Assembly (NCBI RefSeq): GCF_027946175.1
Contig: NZ_AP026671.1
Coordinates: 124,001-188,000, forward strand
Direction of reading: 5' to 3'
DNA from: Nitratiruptor tergarcus DSM 16512
GTDB taxonomy: Bacteria > Campylobacterota > Campylobacteria > Campylobacterales > Nitratiruptoraceae
DNA: 64,000 nt
The notes beneath the pieces are model-generated. The model did no database searches and had not been told where the DNA came from. It saw nothing but the letters and a program-made list of their open reading frames with translations. The translations under genes and the position numbers were made by a program. Shown one piece after another: positions 25,869-35,122 of the stretch; within the stretch, counting starts at the first letter, position 1, and every line of letters begins with the position of its first letter.

Positions 25869-26785
25869 TGAAAATTTTAGCGATACGCTTTTCTGGGCTT
25901 GGTGATATTGTAATGCTGCTTCCTACTTTGAAGGCATTAAAAGAACGCTATGATGCTGCTATAACACTCCTTTGTGATGAGGCAAATATAAAAATAAAAG
26001 AGATCTCATGCGGTATTATAGATGAGGTAATTGGGATCGATAGAGAAGCTTTCCGCCAAAAAAATGTTGTAAGATCGTTGCAAAGCATATTGCAAATATT
26101 TAAACTATGGAAAAAGTTTGATAGAGTTTACGATTTTCAAAGTTTTGGAGAGAGTGCAATTATTTCCTGTATAACAGGAGGGGAGCGTTTTGGAGCGGTT
26201 AAGAGAGAGTGGATGAGAAAGTGTTATACGCATAGTGTGCCTTATAATACCAAATGTCATCGTAGTGAATTTTTTGCAAAGATTGCAGGTATACAAAAAA
26301 TCCGAAAACCTAAGCTCTGTGTGACACAAAAGAGTCGCTATGCTACCTTTTTAGATCCGCATAAAAAAACAATTGGGTTCAATATCGGTGCAACAAAAGA
26401 AAATAGGCGTTGGAGTGAAAAAAAGTTTTTTGAGCTTGCTCAGCAACTATTGCCTCGTTACAATGTGTTAGTTTTTTTTGGACCAAAAGAGAAGCGATTT
26501 TTACATCTATTTAATGATAAACGAATCATAAAAGTTTATGATATTGATCTTGTAGAACTTGCAGCGGCTTTACAGCTTTGTGATCTTGTTGTAAGCAATG
26601 ATACCGGCCCTGTGCATATGGCAGCTGCATTAGGAGTTCCTACACTGACACTCTTTTCAACAGGTGATGACTGGCAGGTAGGGTGCTTGAATGAAAAAAA
26701 GGATTTTATTAAAAAATTACCAATTGATAGTATCAGTGTTGATGAAGTAATGCAAAAAATAGAAGGTCTTTTGCTCCATGCGTGA
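25868..26785 (+). CDS. Glycosyltransferase family 9, heptosyltransferase
   Basis: This 305-residue GT-B enzyme begins [24 protein letters not shown], the GT9 signature. The C-terminal half has IGFNIGATKENRRW and SNDTGPVHMAAALGVPTLTLF, the ADP-heptose binding region. The ATG at 25868 is preferred to the TTG one codon earlier. It lies next to the ADP-heptose genes, so it should add heptose to the lipooligosaccharide inner core, like WaaF; the exact acceptor cannot be told from sequence. Confidence 0.88.
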   Translation: MKILAIRFSGLGDIVMLLPTLKALKERYDAAITLLCDEANIKIKEISCGIIDEVIGIDREAFRQKNVVRSLQSILQIFKLWKKFDRVYDFQSFGESAIISCITGGERFGAVKREWMRKCYTHSVPYNTKCHRSEFFAKIAGIQKIRKPKLCVTQKSRYATFLDPHKKTIGFNIGATKENRRWSEKKFFELAQQLLPRYNVLVFFGPKEKRFLHLFNDKRIIKVYDIDLVELAAALQLCDLVVSNDTGPVHMAAALGVPTLTLFSTGDDWQVGCLNEKKDFIKKLPIDSISVDEVMQKIEGLLLHA

Positions 26786-27587
26786 ATGGTTTGAATATGG
26801 TGTTGCAAAGACACTTTTGGCATTTTCACGCATTTTGCCACAAAGTTTGCTTTATGCCCTCTTTGAGGGACTAGCTACTCTTTATTACTATATTGATTCA
26901 AAAAGAAGAGAGCTGACAAAAGAGAACCTCCAACATGCAGGCTTTTCGCCCTCTCTAGCACTACAAAGCTATTGCGAGATTGCAAAAAGCCTGACAGAAA
27001 TGCTTCTTATTTTCACGGGACGGTTTGACTTTACCAAAATCAAAGGCGAATTTAAGCTAAAAAGCTCCAAACCAAAAATATTTGTTACTGCACATTTTGG
27101 TAATTGGGAGGCGTTGGCACACTACATGGCGCAGCAGGGCTATCCCATGGCAGTGGTTGGGAGAGAGGGAAATAATAAGCTTATTGAAAGAAATATTACT
27201 ACTCCTTTTCGGCAGCTATATGGCAATAAGCTTGTGTATAAAGAGGGTGCAATGCGTAAACTCATAGCATCTTTGAAAAAGGGAGAAAATATTGGACTCC
27301 TCATTGATCAAAAAGCAGGAAATGATGGAATAGATACTACTTTTTTTGGTAGGAGATGTAAAACAGTACCAACGATAGCGATGCTAGCAAAGCGGTTTGA
27401 TGTGGAGGTTGTGCCTATATTTTTGGCTAGAGAAAAAGACGGCTTTAAAATTATCCAAAAAGAGTTTTCTTGTGAAGGATGTGATATAAAAGAGTTTACA
27501 CAAAAGCTCAATGATATTATCGAAGAGGTAGTAAGAGAGTATCCAACCCAATGGTTTTGGATGCATAATAGGTGGAAACTTGGATAA
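26778..27587 (+). CDS. Lipid A biosynthesis late acyltransferase (LpxL/HtrB family)
   Basis: This 269-residue membrane-associated acyltransferase has an N-terminal hydrophobic helix, then TAHFGNWEALAHYM with the HX4E catalytic motif (about 106-111), IGLLIDQKAGNDGI and FFGRRCKTVPTIAMLAKR. It ends WFWMHNRWKLG, typical of the family. It transfers a secondary acyl chain to Kdo-lipid A. The overlap of 8 bases with genes on both sides places it within core assembly. Confidence 0.9.
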   Translation: MREWFEYGVAKTLLAFSRILPQSLLYALFEGLATLYYYIDSKRRELTKENLQHAGFSPSLALQSYCEIAKSLTEMLLIFTGRFDFTKIKGEFKLKSSKPKIFVTAHFGNWEALAHYMAQQGYPMAVVGREGNNKLIERNITTPFRQLYGNKLVYKEGAMRKLIASLKKGENIGLLIDQKAGNDGIDTTFFGRRCKTVPTIAMLAKRFDVEVVPIFLAREKDGFKIIQKEFSCEGCDIKEFTQKLNDIIEEVVREYPTQWFWMHNRWKLG

Positions 27588-28437
27588 GGTACTTATAGTC
27601 AGTGATGGCAAAAAGGGGCATGAGAATCAAGCAATTGCCTATGCAAAACTACGTAATGCCTCCTATACTATAGTGTATGTACGTTTTAAAAGCACTTTAC
27701 ATAAGATTCTTGGGTATCTTTTTGATTGGTTAGGTATTTACACAAAGGCGCTCTTTGAGCCATTTGATTTTACATGCGAGTATGATGCGGTTGTGAGTGC
27801 TGGAAGTAGTACTTATTATGCTACAAAGCTTATAGCAAAAGCGTGCAATATTCCAAGCATTGCACTCATGCAGCCAAAAGGCTTTCGCAAAAATTTTACA
27901 AAAATCTATGCACAAAAACATGATGGGGGATTGCTACCAATCAATTTTGCTGTGAGTCAGCCCCAAGGAGTCTATAAGTGTGAGGGAAAATGTGTGGCTT
28001 TGGTTGTAGGGGGAAGCAACTCTGTATTTACAATGCAATTAAAAGATATTCAAGAGGTTGTTGCATATATATTCAAACATTTTCAAGGCTATAAAAAGGT
28101 TTTGAGTACCTCTCCAAGAACGCCCAAAGAGATAGAGGAGTATCTTGCCAAGCAGCCTTTTGATTTTAAAATCATCTACTCCAAAGATCCCCGCAATCCG
28201 ATTGGAGATTTTTTGGCATGTTGTGACTATTTTTTTATCACCATTGATTCAACCTCTATGATTAGCGAAGCAGTTAGTAGCGGCAAAGCTGCAATAGAAG
28301 TTGTACCATTGGAAGCAAAAGGAAAAAACAAATATGAAGTTATGGTACAAGAATTAGCGAACGATGGATACTTGCATATCTTTGATGGTACCATCGATAA
28401 AGCTAACAAAAAAATCGATTTGAGGCAGTATATATGA
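27580..28437 (+). CDS. ELM1-family (mitochondrial fission ELM1-like) GT-B fold protein
   Basis: This 285-residue protein belongs to the ELM1/DUF1022 family, bacterial relatives of plant ELM1. It has SDGKKGHENQAIAYA near the start, AGSSTYYATKLIAKA, PKGFRKNF, ALVVGGSNSVF and ITIDSTSMISEAVSSGKAAIEVVPL. The fold resembles GT-B nucleotide-sugar enzymes, and family members commonly sit in LPS clusters, but no reaction is established. TTG 27580 follows AGGTGGA. Confidence 0.82.
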   Translation: MDKVLIVSDGKKGHENQAIAYAKLRNASYTIVYVRFKSTLHKILGYLFDWLGIYTKALFEPFDFTCEYDAVVSAGSSTYYATKLIAKACNIPSIALMQPKGFRKNFTKIYAQKHDGGLLPINFAVSQPQGVYKCEGKCVALVVGGSNSVFTMQLKDIQEVVAYIFKHFQGYKKVLSTSPRTPKEIEEYLAKQPFDFKIIYSKDPRNPIGDFLACCDYFFITIDSTSMISEAVSSGKAAIEVVPLEAKGKNKYEVMVQELANDGYLHIFDGTIDKANKKIDLRQYI

Positions 28438-29507
28438 GAGTTGTCCAGCTGTTACCAGAACTGCATGAGGGAGGAGTAGAGCGCGGCGTTGTTGAGATGA
28501 ATAGGGAGTTTGTACAAAAGGGCGTGGAGAGTTTTGTGATAAGTGCAGGAGGAAAACTTGAAGAGCAGATCATAAAAGATGGTGGTGTGCATATGAGGTT
28601 TGATGTTTGTAGTAAAAATCCGCTCACAGCGCCTTTGCGCACCGCTGGGCTTAAAAAGATTTTTGGGCAAATCCAGCCAGATATTATTCATGCAAGAAGC
28701 CGCGTTCCTGCATGGTTGAGTTACTTTGCAAGAGGAGATATCCCATTTGTAACTACAGTACATGGATTTAATAGCGTCAATCCCTATAGCGCTATTATGA
28801 CAAAAGGGGAGAGGGTAATTTGCGTGAGTAATCCAGTAAAAAAGTATATCTGCCAGAATTATGCTATAGATGAAGCAAAAATTCGTGTTATTCATAGAGG
28901 TGTGGATCTTGAAAAATTTGATTTGCAAAAAATAGATAAGAGTTTTATAGCTACTTTCAAAGAACAATATGATCTTCAAAATAAATTTATCATCACCTCT
29001 GTGGGGCGTATAACGCAGCTCAAAGATTATGAGACATTTATCGAAGCCATTGCATTACTCAAAGAGCAAAAACCAAATGTAAGAGGGCTTATTGTTGGGG
29101 GAGTGCGCAAAGATAAAGAGGAGTATTTTAAAAAGCTCCAAGACCTTGTAAAGAGACTCGGTGTAGAAGAAAATATTATTTTTACTGGATCTATTGCAAA
29201 GGTGAGTGAGATTTATGCGCTGAGTGATGTGGTGGTAAGTAGCTCCAAAAAGCCAGAGAGTTTTGGCAGAAGCATAGCTGAAGCGATGGCTATGAATACT
29301 CCTGTTGTAGCAACTGCTCATGGAGGAGCTTTAGATATTTGCAAAGAGGGTTTTGGAGAGCTTTTTAGCCCAGGTGACGCAAGAGAGCTTGCACAAAAGA
29401 TCTTGCACGTCAAAAAAAGGAGTGATTTACGAGAATATGTAGCAAAAAACTTTTCACTCCAACAGATGGTAGAAAAGACTTTAGCGGTCTATGAGGAGCT
29501 TTTGTGA
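28434..29507 (+). CDS. Glycosyltransferase family 4
   Basis: This 357-residue GT-B enzyme has the N-terminal LPELHEGGVERGVVEMNREF, a donor-binding half with SVGRITQLKDYETFIEAI, and the E-x7-E region PESFGRSIAEAMAMNTPVVATAHGGA. It is likely to add a hexose or related sugar to the core; substrate not predictable. It overlaps both neighbours by 4 bases. Confidence 0.88.
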   Translation: MRVVQLLPELHEGGVERGVVEMNREFVQKGVESFVISAGGKLEEQIIKDGGVHMRFDVCSKNPLTAPLRTAGLKKIFGQIQPDIIHARSRVPAWLSYFARGDIPFVTTVHGFNSVNPYSAIMTKGERVICVSNPVKKYICQNYAIDEAKIRVIHRGVDLEKFDLQKIDKSFIATFKEQYDLQNKFIITSVGRITQLKDYETFIEAIALLKEQKPNVRGLIVGGVRKDKEEYFKKLQDLVKRLGVEENIIFTGSIAKVSEIYALSDVVVSSSKKPESFGRSIAEAMAMNTPVVATAHGGALDICKEGFGELFSPGDARELAQKILHVKKRSDLREYVAKNFSLQQMVEKTLAVYEELL

Positions 29508-30487
29508 AGATAATGCAGTTTATGGCAAGTCCCAAATTTGTTGGGGCTGAACGAAGCTTTGTGGAGCTGTGCAATGAGCTTGCTAAAAGTGATGAGGTTA
29601 TTGCAGTTGTTGTAAAAGGGTGTGAGTATAAAGATCGCTTCAGTAAAGATGTAAAAGTGATAGAACTGCGCTCCAATCCTTCCAGATACAATCCACTGCT
29701 CTATTTTGAGATTGCTAACATTATTAGACAGTTGCAGCCAGATGTAGTACATACACATTCAGCAAAAGCTACGCAGATACTCTATGTGCTATGGAAATTT
29801 ATGCGCTTTGCTTTTATTGCTACAAAGCGCAACTCTTCACTCAAAGCCACTATTTTTAACAAAGTCCCCTTTGCTATAGGAGTGAGCAAGGAGGTAGTTG
29901 CAAGCATCGCTAATCCTTCTAAAGCTCTTGTCTACAATGGTATAGAGCCAAAACCTCTTGGCGATGTTGCAAAAGAAGATATTTTTACAATGGTAGCTAT
30001 TGGTATATTGCAGCCAAGAAAAGGTTTTGCCGAGCTTATAGAGGCTGTGAAGGATCTTCCATTTGACTTTCGCGTCTGGATTGTAGGTGAAGGAGAGCAA
30101 AGAGGAGAGCTGCAAGATTTCATTGAGAAATTTAATTTAGAAAAAAAAGTGCTGCTTCTAGGACAAAGAGAAGATACACATCTTTTGCAAGCGCGTGCTC
30201 ATTTGCAAATAATCAATTCAAAAAGAGAAGGCTTTAGCAGAGTTTTAATAGAGGGCTTTTTTTATAGTGATGTGGTAATCTCTACAAAAGTAGCCGGAAG
30301 TATAGAGATGCTTCCAGATATCTTTTTATTTGATGATCCTAAGGAGAAAATTCAAGAGGTTTCTGCCAATTACGATTTTTACAAAGAGCAGTTTGGTGTT
30401 TTAAAAAAGCAGTACCAAAAGCGCTTTACTCTTGCAAATGTGGCAAGAGAGTATCGCAAAATCTATAAGAGAGTTGCAGGTGTGTAG
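29504..30487 (+). CDS. Glycosyltransferase family 4 (second)
   Basis: This 327-residue enzyme, GTG start at 29504, has an N-terminal MQFMASPKFVGAERSFVEL and VVHTHSAKATQILY motif, then VAIGILQPRKGFAELIEAV and NSKREGFSRVLIEGFFYSDVVIST, the GT4 donor site with the E-x7-E pattern slightly altered. It is shorter than the preceding GT4 and is not a close paralogue. Probably the next core-sugar transferase; substrate unknown. Confidence 0.85.
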   Translation: MKIMQFMASPKFVGAERSFVELCNELAKSDEVIAVVVKGCEYKDRFSKDVKVIELRSNPSRYNPLLYFEIANIIRQLQPDVVHTHSAKATQILYVLWKFMRFAFIATKRNSSLKATIFNKVPFAIGVSKEVVASIANPSKALVYNGIEPKPLGDVAKEDIFTMVAIGILQPRKGFAELIEAVKDLPFDFRVWIVGEGEQRGELQDFIEKFNLEKKVLLLGQREDTHLLQARAHLQIINSKREGFSRVLIEGFFYSDVVISTKVAGSIEMLPDIFLFDDPKEKIQEVSANYDFYKEQFGVLKKQYQKRFTLANVAREYRKIYKRVAGV

Positions 30488-32183
30488 GATCTTTGGATTT
30501 AATGGTAAAAATAGAGAAACTTTAGAGCGAATGAGTGAGGTTTTAGCTCCCGGAGGCCCAGATGATTATGGATTTTTTGAAAGTGAAGCTTTTTCTTTGG
30601 GACATAGGAGGCTCTCTATTATCGATTTGAGCTCCCATGCAAAGCAGCCGATGAAGTTTGATAATCTTGTAATAAGCTACAATGGTGAAGTTTACAACTA
30701 CAATGAGATTAAAAATGAGCTTAGCGAATATAGTTTTTCAACTACTAGTGATACAGAAATTATCCTCAAAGCCTTGCACAAATGGGGATTGGAGGCAGTG
30801 CATAAATTTCATGGGATGTTTGCTATAGCGCTGTGGGATAAAAGTACGCAAAAACTCACTCTCATTCGTGATAGAGCAGGAGTGAAGCCACTCTATTACT
30901 ATTTTGATGGAAAAACATTTATTTTTGCGAGCGAACTCAAAGCTCTCATTCTCCATCCTAAATTTAATAAAAACCTCGATATACGTGCCTCTTCACTCTA
31001 TTTTCAACTCGGATTTGTACCGGGCAAACACGCTATTTTTCAAAACACATTTAAGCTTCTCCCCGGTCACTATCTCCTCTTTGATGGCAAAAGTGTTGTT
31101 ACAAAAGAGTATTGGAAACTTCCACAAAAAAAATTAGCAATCTCTTACGAAGAAGCAAAAGAGCAAACAAGAGCGTTGCTGCAAAAAAGTTTTGCATATA
31201 GATTGGTAAGTGATGTTGAGGTGGGTCTTTTTTTAAGTGGCGGGATCGATAGCTCCCTGCTAGCAAGCTATCTTGTAAAAAAGAGAAATATCAAGACTTT
31301 TACAATTGGTTTTAAGGATGAGCGCTTCAATGAAGCCAAAATTGCTGCACAAACAGCAAAAATTTTAGGAACCAAGCATTATGAGCTCTATTTTGATGTG
31401 GATGATCTTTTGCAGCTTTTGCCAAAAATTGCAGAAATTTTTGATGAGCCCTTTGGAGATAGCTCAGCGCTTCCAACCTATCTTGTAGCAAAATTAGCAA
31501 GAGAGCATGTCAAAGTAGCGCTCTCAGCTGATGGGGCAGATGAGCTTTTTGGGGGGTATCCTCTCAATTTCAAAAACCAAAAGCGCTTCTTTTTTTATAA
31601 GATGCTACGTTTTTTGCGTCCATTCTTGCGAAAAAAGAGAAAATATATGGCTACAAAGAGCTTTTGGGAGTATAAATTAGCACTGCGTTATCGCATCTAT
31701 CCTGATGAGCTACAAGAGGAGTTTTTGCTTGATGTTTTGGAGTGCGACGAATTATTAGAATGTATGTTTTTATTTGATTTTCACTATTTTTTAGCCGATG
31801 ATGTGCTTGTCAAAGTTGATCGCACTACAATGGCAAACTCCCTAGAAGCGCGCGAGCCCTATTTGGATCATGACTTAATAGAGTTTGCTTTCTCTTTGCC
31901 ACTTGCTTATCGACACCATAAGCAAATATTGCGAGATCTTTTGTATGAAGAGCTTCCTCATCTAGCAAAACTTCCAAAACAGGGATTTTCTGTACCTATA
32001 AAGTATTGGCTCAGAAACGAGCTCAAAGAGCAGGTATTAGATCTTTTACATACACCAAGTGCAATCGATAGCATCGTCAAAAAAGATACAATTATCAAAG
32101 AGTTTTTACGCAGTGGCAAGCGCACCAATGCCATTTGGCTTATGTATATGTTTAGGCTTTGGGAAGAGAGGTATATGCAATGA
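30480..32183 (+). CDS. asnB: Glutamine-hydrolysing asparagine synthetase (AsnB-like)
   Basis: This 567-residue protein starts at GTG 30480 so that Cys2 (M-CRIFGF) becomes the N-terminal nucleophile of the class-II glutaminase domain; a longer frame beginning at 30432 would bury it. SYNGEVYNYNEIK and GLEAVHKFHGMFAIALWD belong to the glutaminase half. SGGIDSSLLASYL (about 253) is the ATP pyrophosphatase loop, and SADGADELFGGYP follows. It may amidate a sugar acid or other acceptor in the surface glycan, or simply make asparagine; location among core genes favours the former as inference. Confidence 0.88.
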   Translation: MCRIFGFNGKNRETLERMSEVLAPGGPDDYGFFESEAFSLGHRRLSIIDLSSHAKQPMKFDNLVISYNGEVYNYNEIKNELSEYSFSTTSDTEIILKALHKWGLEAVHKFHGMFAIALWDKSTQKLTLIRDRAGVKPLYYYFDGKTFIFASELKALILHPKFNKNLDIRASSLYFQLGFVPGKHAIFQNTFKLLPGHYLLFDGKSVVTKEYWKLPQKKLAISYEEAKEQTRALLQKSFAYRLVSDVEVGLFLSGGIDSSLLASYLVKKRNIKTFTIGFKDERFNEAKIAAQTAKILGTKHYELYFDVDDLLQLLPKIAEIFDEPFGDSSALPTYLVAKLAREHVKVALSADGADELFGGYPLNFKNQKRFFFYKMLRFLRPFLRKKRKYMATKSFWEYKLALRYRIYPDELQEEFLLDVLECDELLECMFLFDFHYFLADDVLVKVDRTTMANSLEAREPYLDHDLIEFAFSLPLAYRHHKQILRDLLYEELPHLAKLPKQGFSVPIKYWLRNELKEQVLDLLHTPSAIDSIVKKDTIIKEFLRSGKRTNAIWLMYMFRLWEERYMQ

Positions 32184-32812
32184 TCTTAGCGCTAGGAGAT
32201 TGTAACATTGTAGGTGCAAACAGCTTTAAGGGAAAAAACTATATCGATATAGTAGCTGAAAATTTGCAAACAAAAGCGAAAAATTGCGGTATTACTATGA
32301 GTACTACAAGAGAAGGGGTAATTCTTTTTAATGAATTTAGCTCTTACAATCCATCTTTAGTGGTTGTTGCATACGGGCTTGTTGATAGCTGGCGTACATT
32401 TAAGTATGCTCCCTATGTGCTCTACTATCCAGATAATTTCTTGCGTAAACTTGCTAGAAAAGTTGTAAAAAAGTATAAAAAATTGGCTCGATCATTTGGG
32501 CTCAATGAAAAACTAGGACAAAAGTTTGTAGTACCGCCTCAAGAGTATATGCAAAATCTCTCTTTCATTGCAGCAAAGAGCAAGAGAGTACTTTTTATTG
32601 AAACTCCTCCCCATCTTACTGAGACCTTTCGCAATCCAGATATCAAACACTATAACCAGCTTATGGCAAAGGTTGCTGCCCAGTATCCTCATGCAGATGT
32701 GGTGAAAATTTATGAAGATTTTGCGAAGGATAGCTCACTGTATCTTGATGAGATCCATCTCAATCAAAAAGGGTATGATCTCGTTGCACATAAAATTTTG
32801 GAGCGGCTATGA
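32180..32812 (+). CDS. SGNH/GDSL-type hydrolase
   Basis: This 210-residue protein starts at ATG 32180 in an ATGA overlap with asnB. Block I is degenerate (LALGDCNIVGANS in place of GDS), but block V is clear: DEIHLNQKGYDLVAH with the catalytic Asp-x-x-His pair. The nucleophile could therefore be Cys9 or a different serine. Such proteins often deacylate or deacetylate glycans. No signal peptide is seen, so it probably acts in the cytoplasm on a core intermediate or precursor. Confidence 0.75.
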   Translation: MILALGDCNIVGANSFKGKNYIDIVAENLQTKAKNCGITMSTTREGVILFNEFSSYNPSLVVVAYGLVDSWRTFKYAPYVLYYPDNFLRKLARKVVKKYKKLARSFGLNEKLGQKFVVPPQEYMQNLSFIAAKSKRVLFIETPPHLTETFRNPDIKHYNQLMAKVAAQYPHADVVKIYEDFAKDSSLYLDEIHLNQKGYDLVAHKILERL

Positions 32813-33678
32813 GTATAGGTGTTTTTCGCTATAGTGCTTTAGGCGATATTGCAGCTGCAATTCCTGTATTGCGTGCTTTTAGAAAAAAGCCATTGATTCT
32901 CACTTCGCCTCTAGGCCACGCACTTTTAAAAAATGAGTTTGATGATTTTGTCATTTTACAAAATAAAAGTCCTTTTGAAGTAGCACGATTTATCTATACT
33001 CTTAAAAAGAGACAACTTGAGCTCTTTATCGATTTGCAAAATAACGATAGAAGCCGTTTTATTCGCTTCTTTTTTAAATCAATCGATAATAGTGGAGTAA
33101 GTTTTGAACAAAACGTTACACATATTTTTTATGATATTGCAAAAAAGAGTAATCTAGTGGAGCCTCTTGATTACTCTTTTACAAAAAAGGAGCCAACCTA
33201 CATTGTGCTCAATACTGGATCGAGCTCAAAATGGGTATCAAAAAGATTACCAGTGCATAAATGGAGGGAGTTTAGTCAAATTCTCACAGATCGCTTTGGG
33301 CTCCCTTTTATTCTGACTGGTGATGAGAGTGAGCGGGAGTATGTAGAAGAGATTGCAAAAAATATTGTTGGAAAAAAAGAGGTAGTTGCTGGTAAAACTA
33401 CTATTCAAGATCTCAAAAAAATTTTACGTGAAGCATATTTGGTTGTCTCGACGGATTCAGCACCTATGCATATAGCTGCTGTACAAAAGACTCCGACAAT
33501 TGGTCTTTTTGGTGCTACTAACTGGATAGTCTCAGCTCCTTTTGGTCCTTGGAGTGTGGCACTGTGGGATAAGAAGCGCTTTGCAAGGCCTCCGGCAAAA
33601 AATCTTCAAATTGTGGGTGACTACTATGAGGGAATTAATCTTCAAGAGGGCTTGCAAAAGCTTGCGTCCTACTTATGA
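32809..33678 (+). CDS. Glycosyltransferase family 9 (second heptosyltransferase-like)
   Basis: This 289-residue protein begins MSIGVFRYSALGDIAAAIPVL, with a C-terminal STDSAPMHIAAVQKTPTIGLFG motif of ADP-heptose transferases. It closes the twelve-gene chain. It has about the length of the GT9 at 25868 but only moderate similarity, as expected for HepI/HepII-type pairs. The last 6 bases overlap the end of the converging membrane-protein gene. Confidence 0.87.
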   Translation: MSIGVFRYSALGDIAAAIPVLRAFRKKPLILTSPLGHALLKNEFDDFVILQNKSPFEVARFIYTLKKRQLELFIDLQNNDRSRFIRFFFKSIDNSGVSFEQNVTHIFYDIAKKSNLVEPLDYSFTKKEPTYIVLNTGSSSKWVSKRLPVHKWREFSQILTDRFGLPFILTGDESEREYVEEIAKNIVGKKEVVAGKTTIQDLKKILREAYLVVSTDSAPMHIAAVQKTPTIGLFGATNWIVSAPFGPWSVALWDKKRFARPPAKNLQIVGDYYEGINLQEGLQKLASYL

Positions 33679-34875
33679 TTTTTTAAATTGTGCAAAAGGT
33701 GAAGGCTTCTTTTTATAAGTAAAATAGATTCTTACTGGCTTCAAAAGATTTACTCCAAGCAAAACAATAGAGAGAGCAAAAAGCGCTCCAAATATTTTAA
33801 GATTGATAAAAAGAGCAAGGAGTGTTGCTATATGTACTCCAAGATGGATGAATGCCAGTTTTTCATTAATCATCTCTTTCATTGTTGGCATATCGAAAAA
33901 TCCCCATGAGCTAATATGAAACCAACTAAGAAAGGGGATGATTTTATAGAGCATGCCAAAGATGATAGAGGTTGCGAAACCAAAGAGAAACAGCAGAGCA
34001 AACTTTTCACTATCTATAAAAAAAAGCAGTGGCAAGAAAAAGAGTGTTATAAGTCCCAACTGCCAAAAGGCTATGCTTGGCTCTTTTATAGCACGCTTGC
34101 GCCTCTTTATCTGCTGCAAGAGTAAAACTGCATAGAAAATATAAATAAAAAGGAGCGTTACAAACAGCATAAGAGAGAGCTTTTTATTTATAAAAAGCGT
34201 TATGGCACTCAAAACTATGAGTGAAAATCCTACAGGGGCGAGCCACTTTTTATAAAGCTCTGGGATCTCTTGTGTTACATAAAACATGGGAATAACTTGA
34301 TAGCTCACTCCCATGATTAACAGTCCTACCCATCCAAAGCCAGCAAAGAGTGCATGAGTCAGAAGAAAAGAGGAGTTGGGAGCTTTTTGCAAACCAAAAG
34401 AGGCAAGAATATGTGCTCCTAAAGCTGCTGCTATGAAAAAAGAAAAAAGAGCTAGACGCATAGCTATGACTGTATCAGTTGTATGTGGCGCTTTGAAAAG
34501 TTTATAAAGCGTTGTGAGTGTAAAAAAGGCTATTGCAAGAAAGAGAAAGAGTGAAGCTAAAAAAAAGAGATTATACCCCTTTTCTAGTGTGAGAAAAAAA
34601 AGAATCAAACCGGCTGTAAGTGGGAAAAAGAGTAGAAGTGAAAAGAGTATAGGTCTTTTGAAACTCACTCCCACTACTACTGGTAGCATTTGTTGCAAGG
34701 CTCCTATCATGATATAGCCTAAAAACCCAAGAGTAAAGAGATGCAAAGTTCCAAAGGAACTATTTCCAAAAAGGATACTAACCCCTGTAGCTAAACCAAA
34801 GATTAAAGCTTCTGTGAAAAAGAGCAGGGGCGCTTCAAAAGGTGGAGCTTGATCGAGCGAGAGCCCTTTAAACAT
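33673..34875 (-). CDS. Polytopic membrane protein, NnrS / heme-copper-oxidase-subunit-like
   Basis: This 400-residue protein has about 12 transmembrane helices. Conserved-looking histidines sit in or beside helices (LHLFTLGFLGYIMIGA, LTHALFAGFGWVGLLIMG, MLYKIIPFLSWFHISSW), recalling haem or metal ligands in NnrS and oxidase subunit I-like proteins. It overlaps the DUF2249 gene by 8 bases and follows hemerythrin, which together suggest a nitric-oxide or oxygen-stress role. The family assignment is by pattern and context only. Confidence 0.65.
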   Translation of the reverse strand: MFKGLSLDQAPPFEAPLLFFTEALIFGLATGVSILFGNSSFGTLHLFTLGFLGYIMIGALQQMLPVVVGVSFKRPILFSLLLFFPLTAGLILFFLTLEKGYNLFFLASLFLFLAIAFFTLTTLYKLFKAPHTTDTVIAMRLALFSFFIAAALGAHILASFGLQKAPNSSFLLTHALFAGFGWVGLLIMGVSYQVIPMFYVTQEIPELYKKWLAPVGFSLIVLSAITLFINKKLSLMLFVTLLFIYIFYAVLLLQQIKRRKRAIKEPSIAFWQLGLITLFFLPLLFFIDSEKFALLFLFGFATSIIFGMLYKIIPFLSWFHISSWGFFDMPTMKEMINEKLAFIHLGVHIATLLALFINLKIFGALFALSIVLLGVNLLKPVRIYFTYKKKPSPFAQFKKS

Positions 34876-35122
34876 CGATCTGCTCCAGTACTTTTTCTCT
34901 ATCGCTTGGATAGAAGTAGTAGATATGGTAGATGCTATCTTGCTTTTTTACGAGATACTCTATGCCCATCGGTTTGAGGCGATTAAAGAGATTTACTGGC
35001 TCAATGCGATGAATTTGGTGAATAAAGCTCTCACCTTCAAACATACTTTGCAGTTCACTGAGTATCATTTGCATAGGAGCGGGAGGTTCAAAATCGCGCG
35101 TATCAACCACGATCTCTCTCAT
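34868..35122 (-). CDS. DUF2249 domain protein
   Basis: This 84-residue single-domain protein has VDTRDFEPPAPMQMIL at the N-terminus and NRLKPMGIEYLVKKQD in the middle, matching the DUF2249 pattern. Family members recur beside hemerythrins, NO reductases and denitrification regulators. It overlaps hemerythrin by 4 bases and the NnrS-like gene by 8. Confidence 0.82.
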   Translation of the reverse strand: MREIVVDTRDFEPPAPMQMILSELQSMFEGESFIHQIHRIEPVNLFNRLKPMGIEYLVKKQDSIYHIYYFYPSDREKVLEQIDV

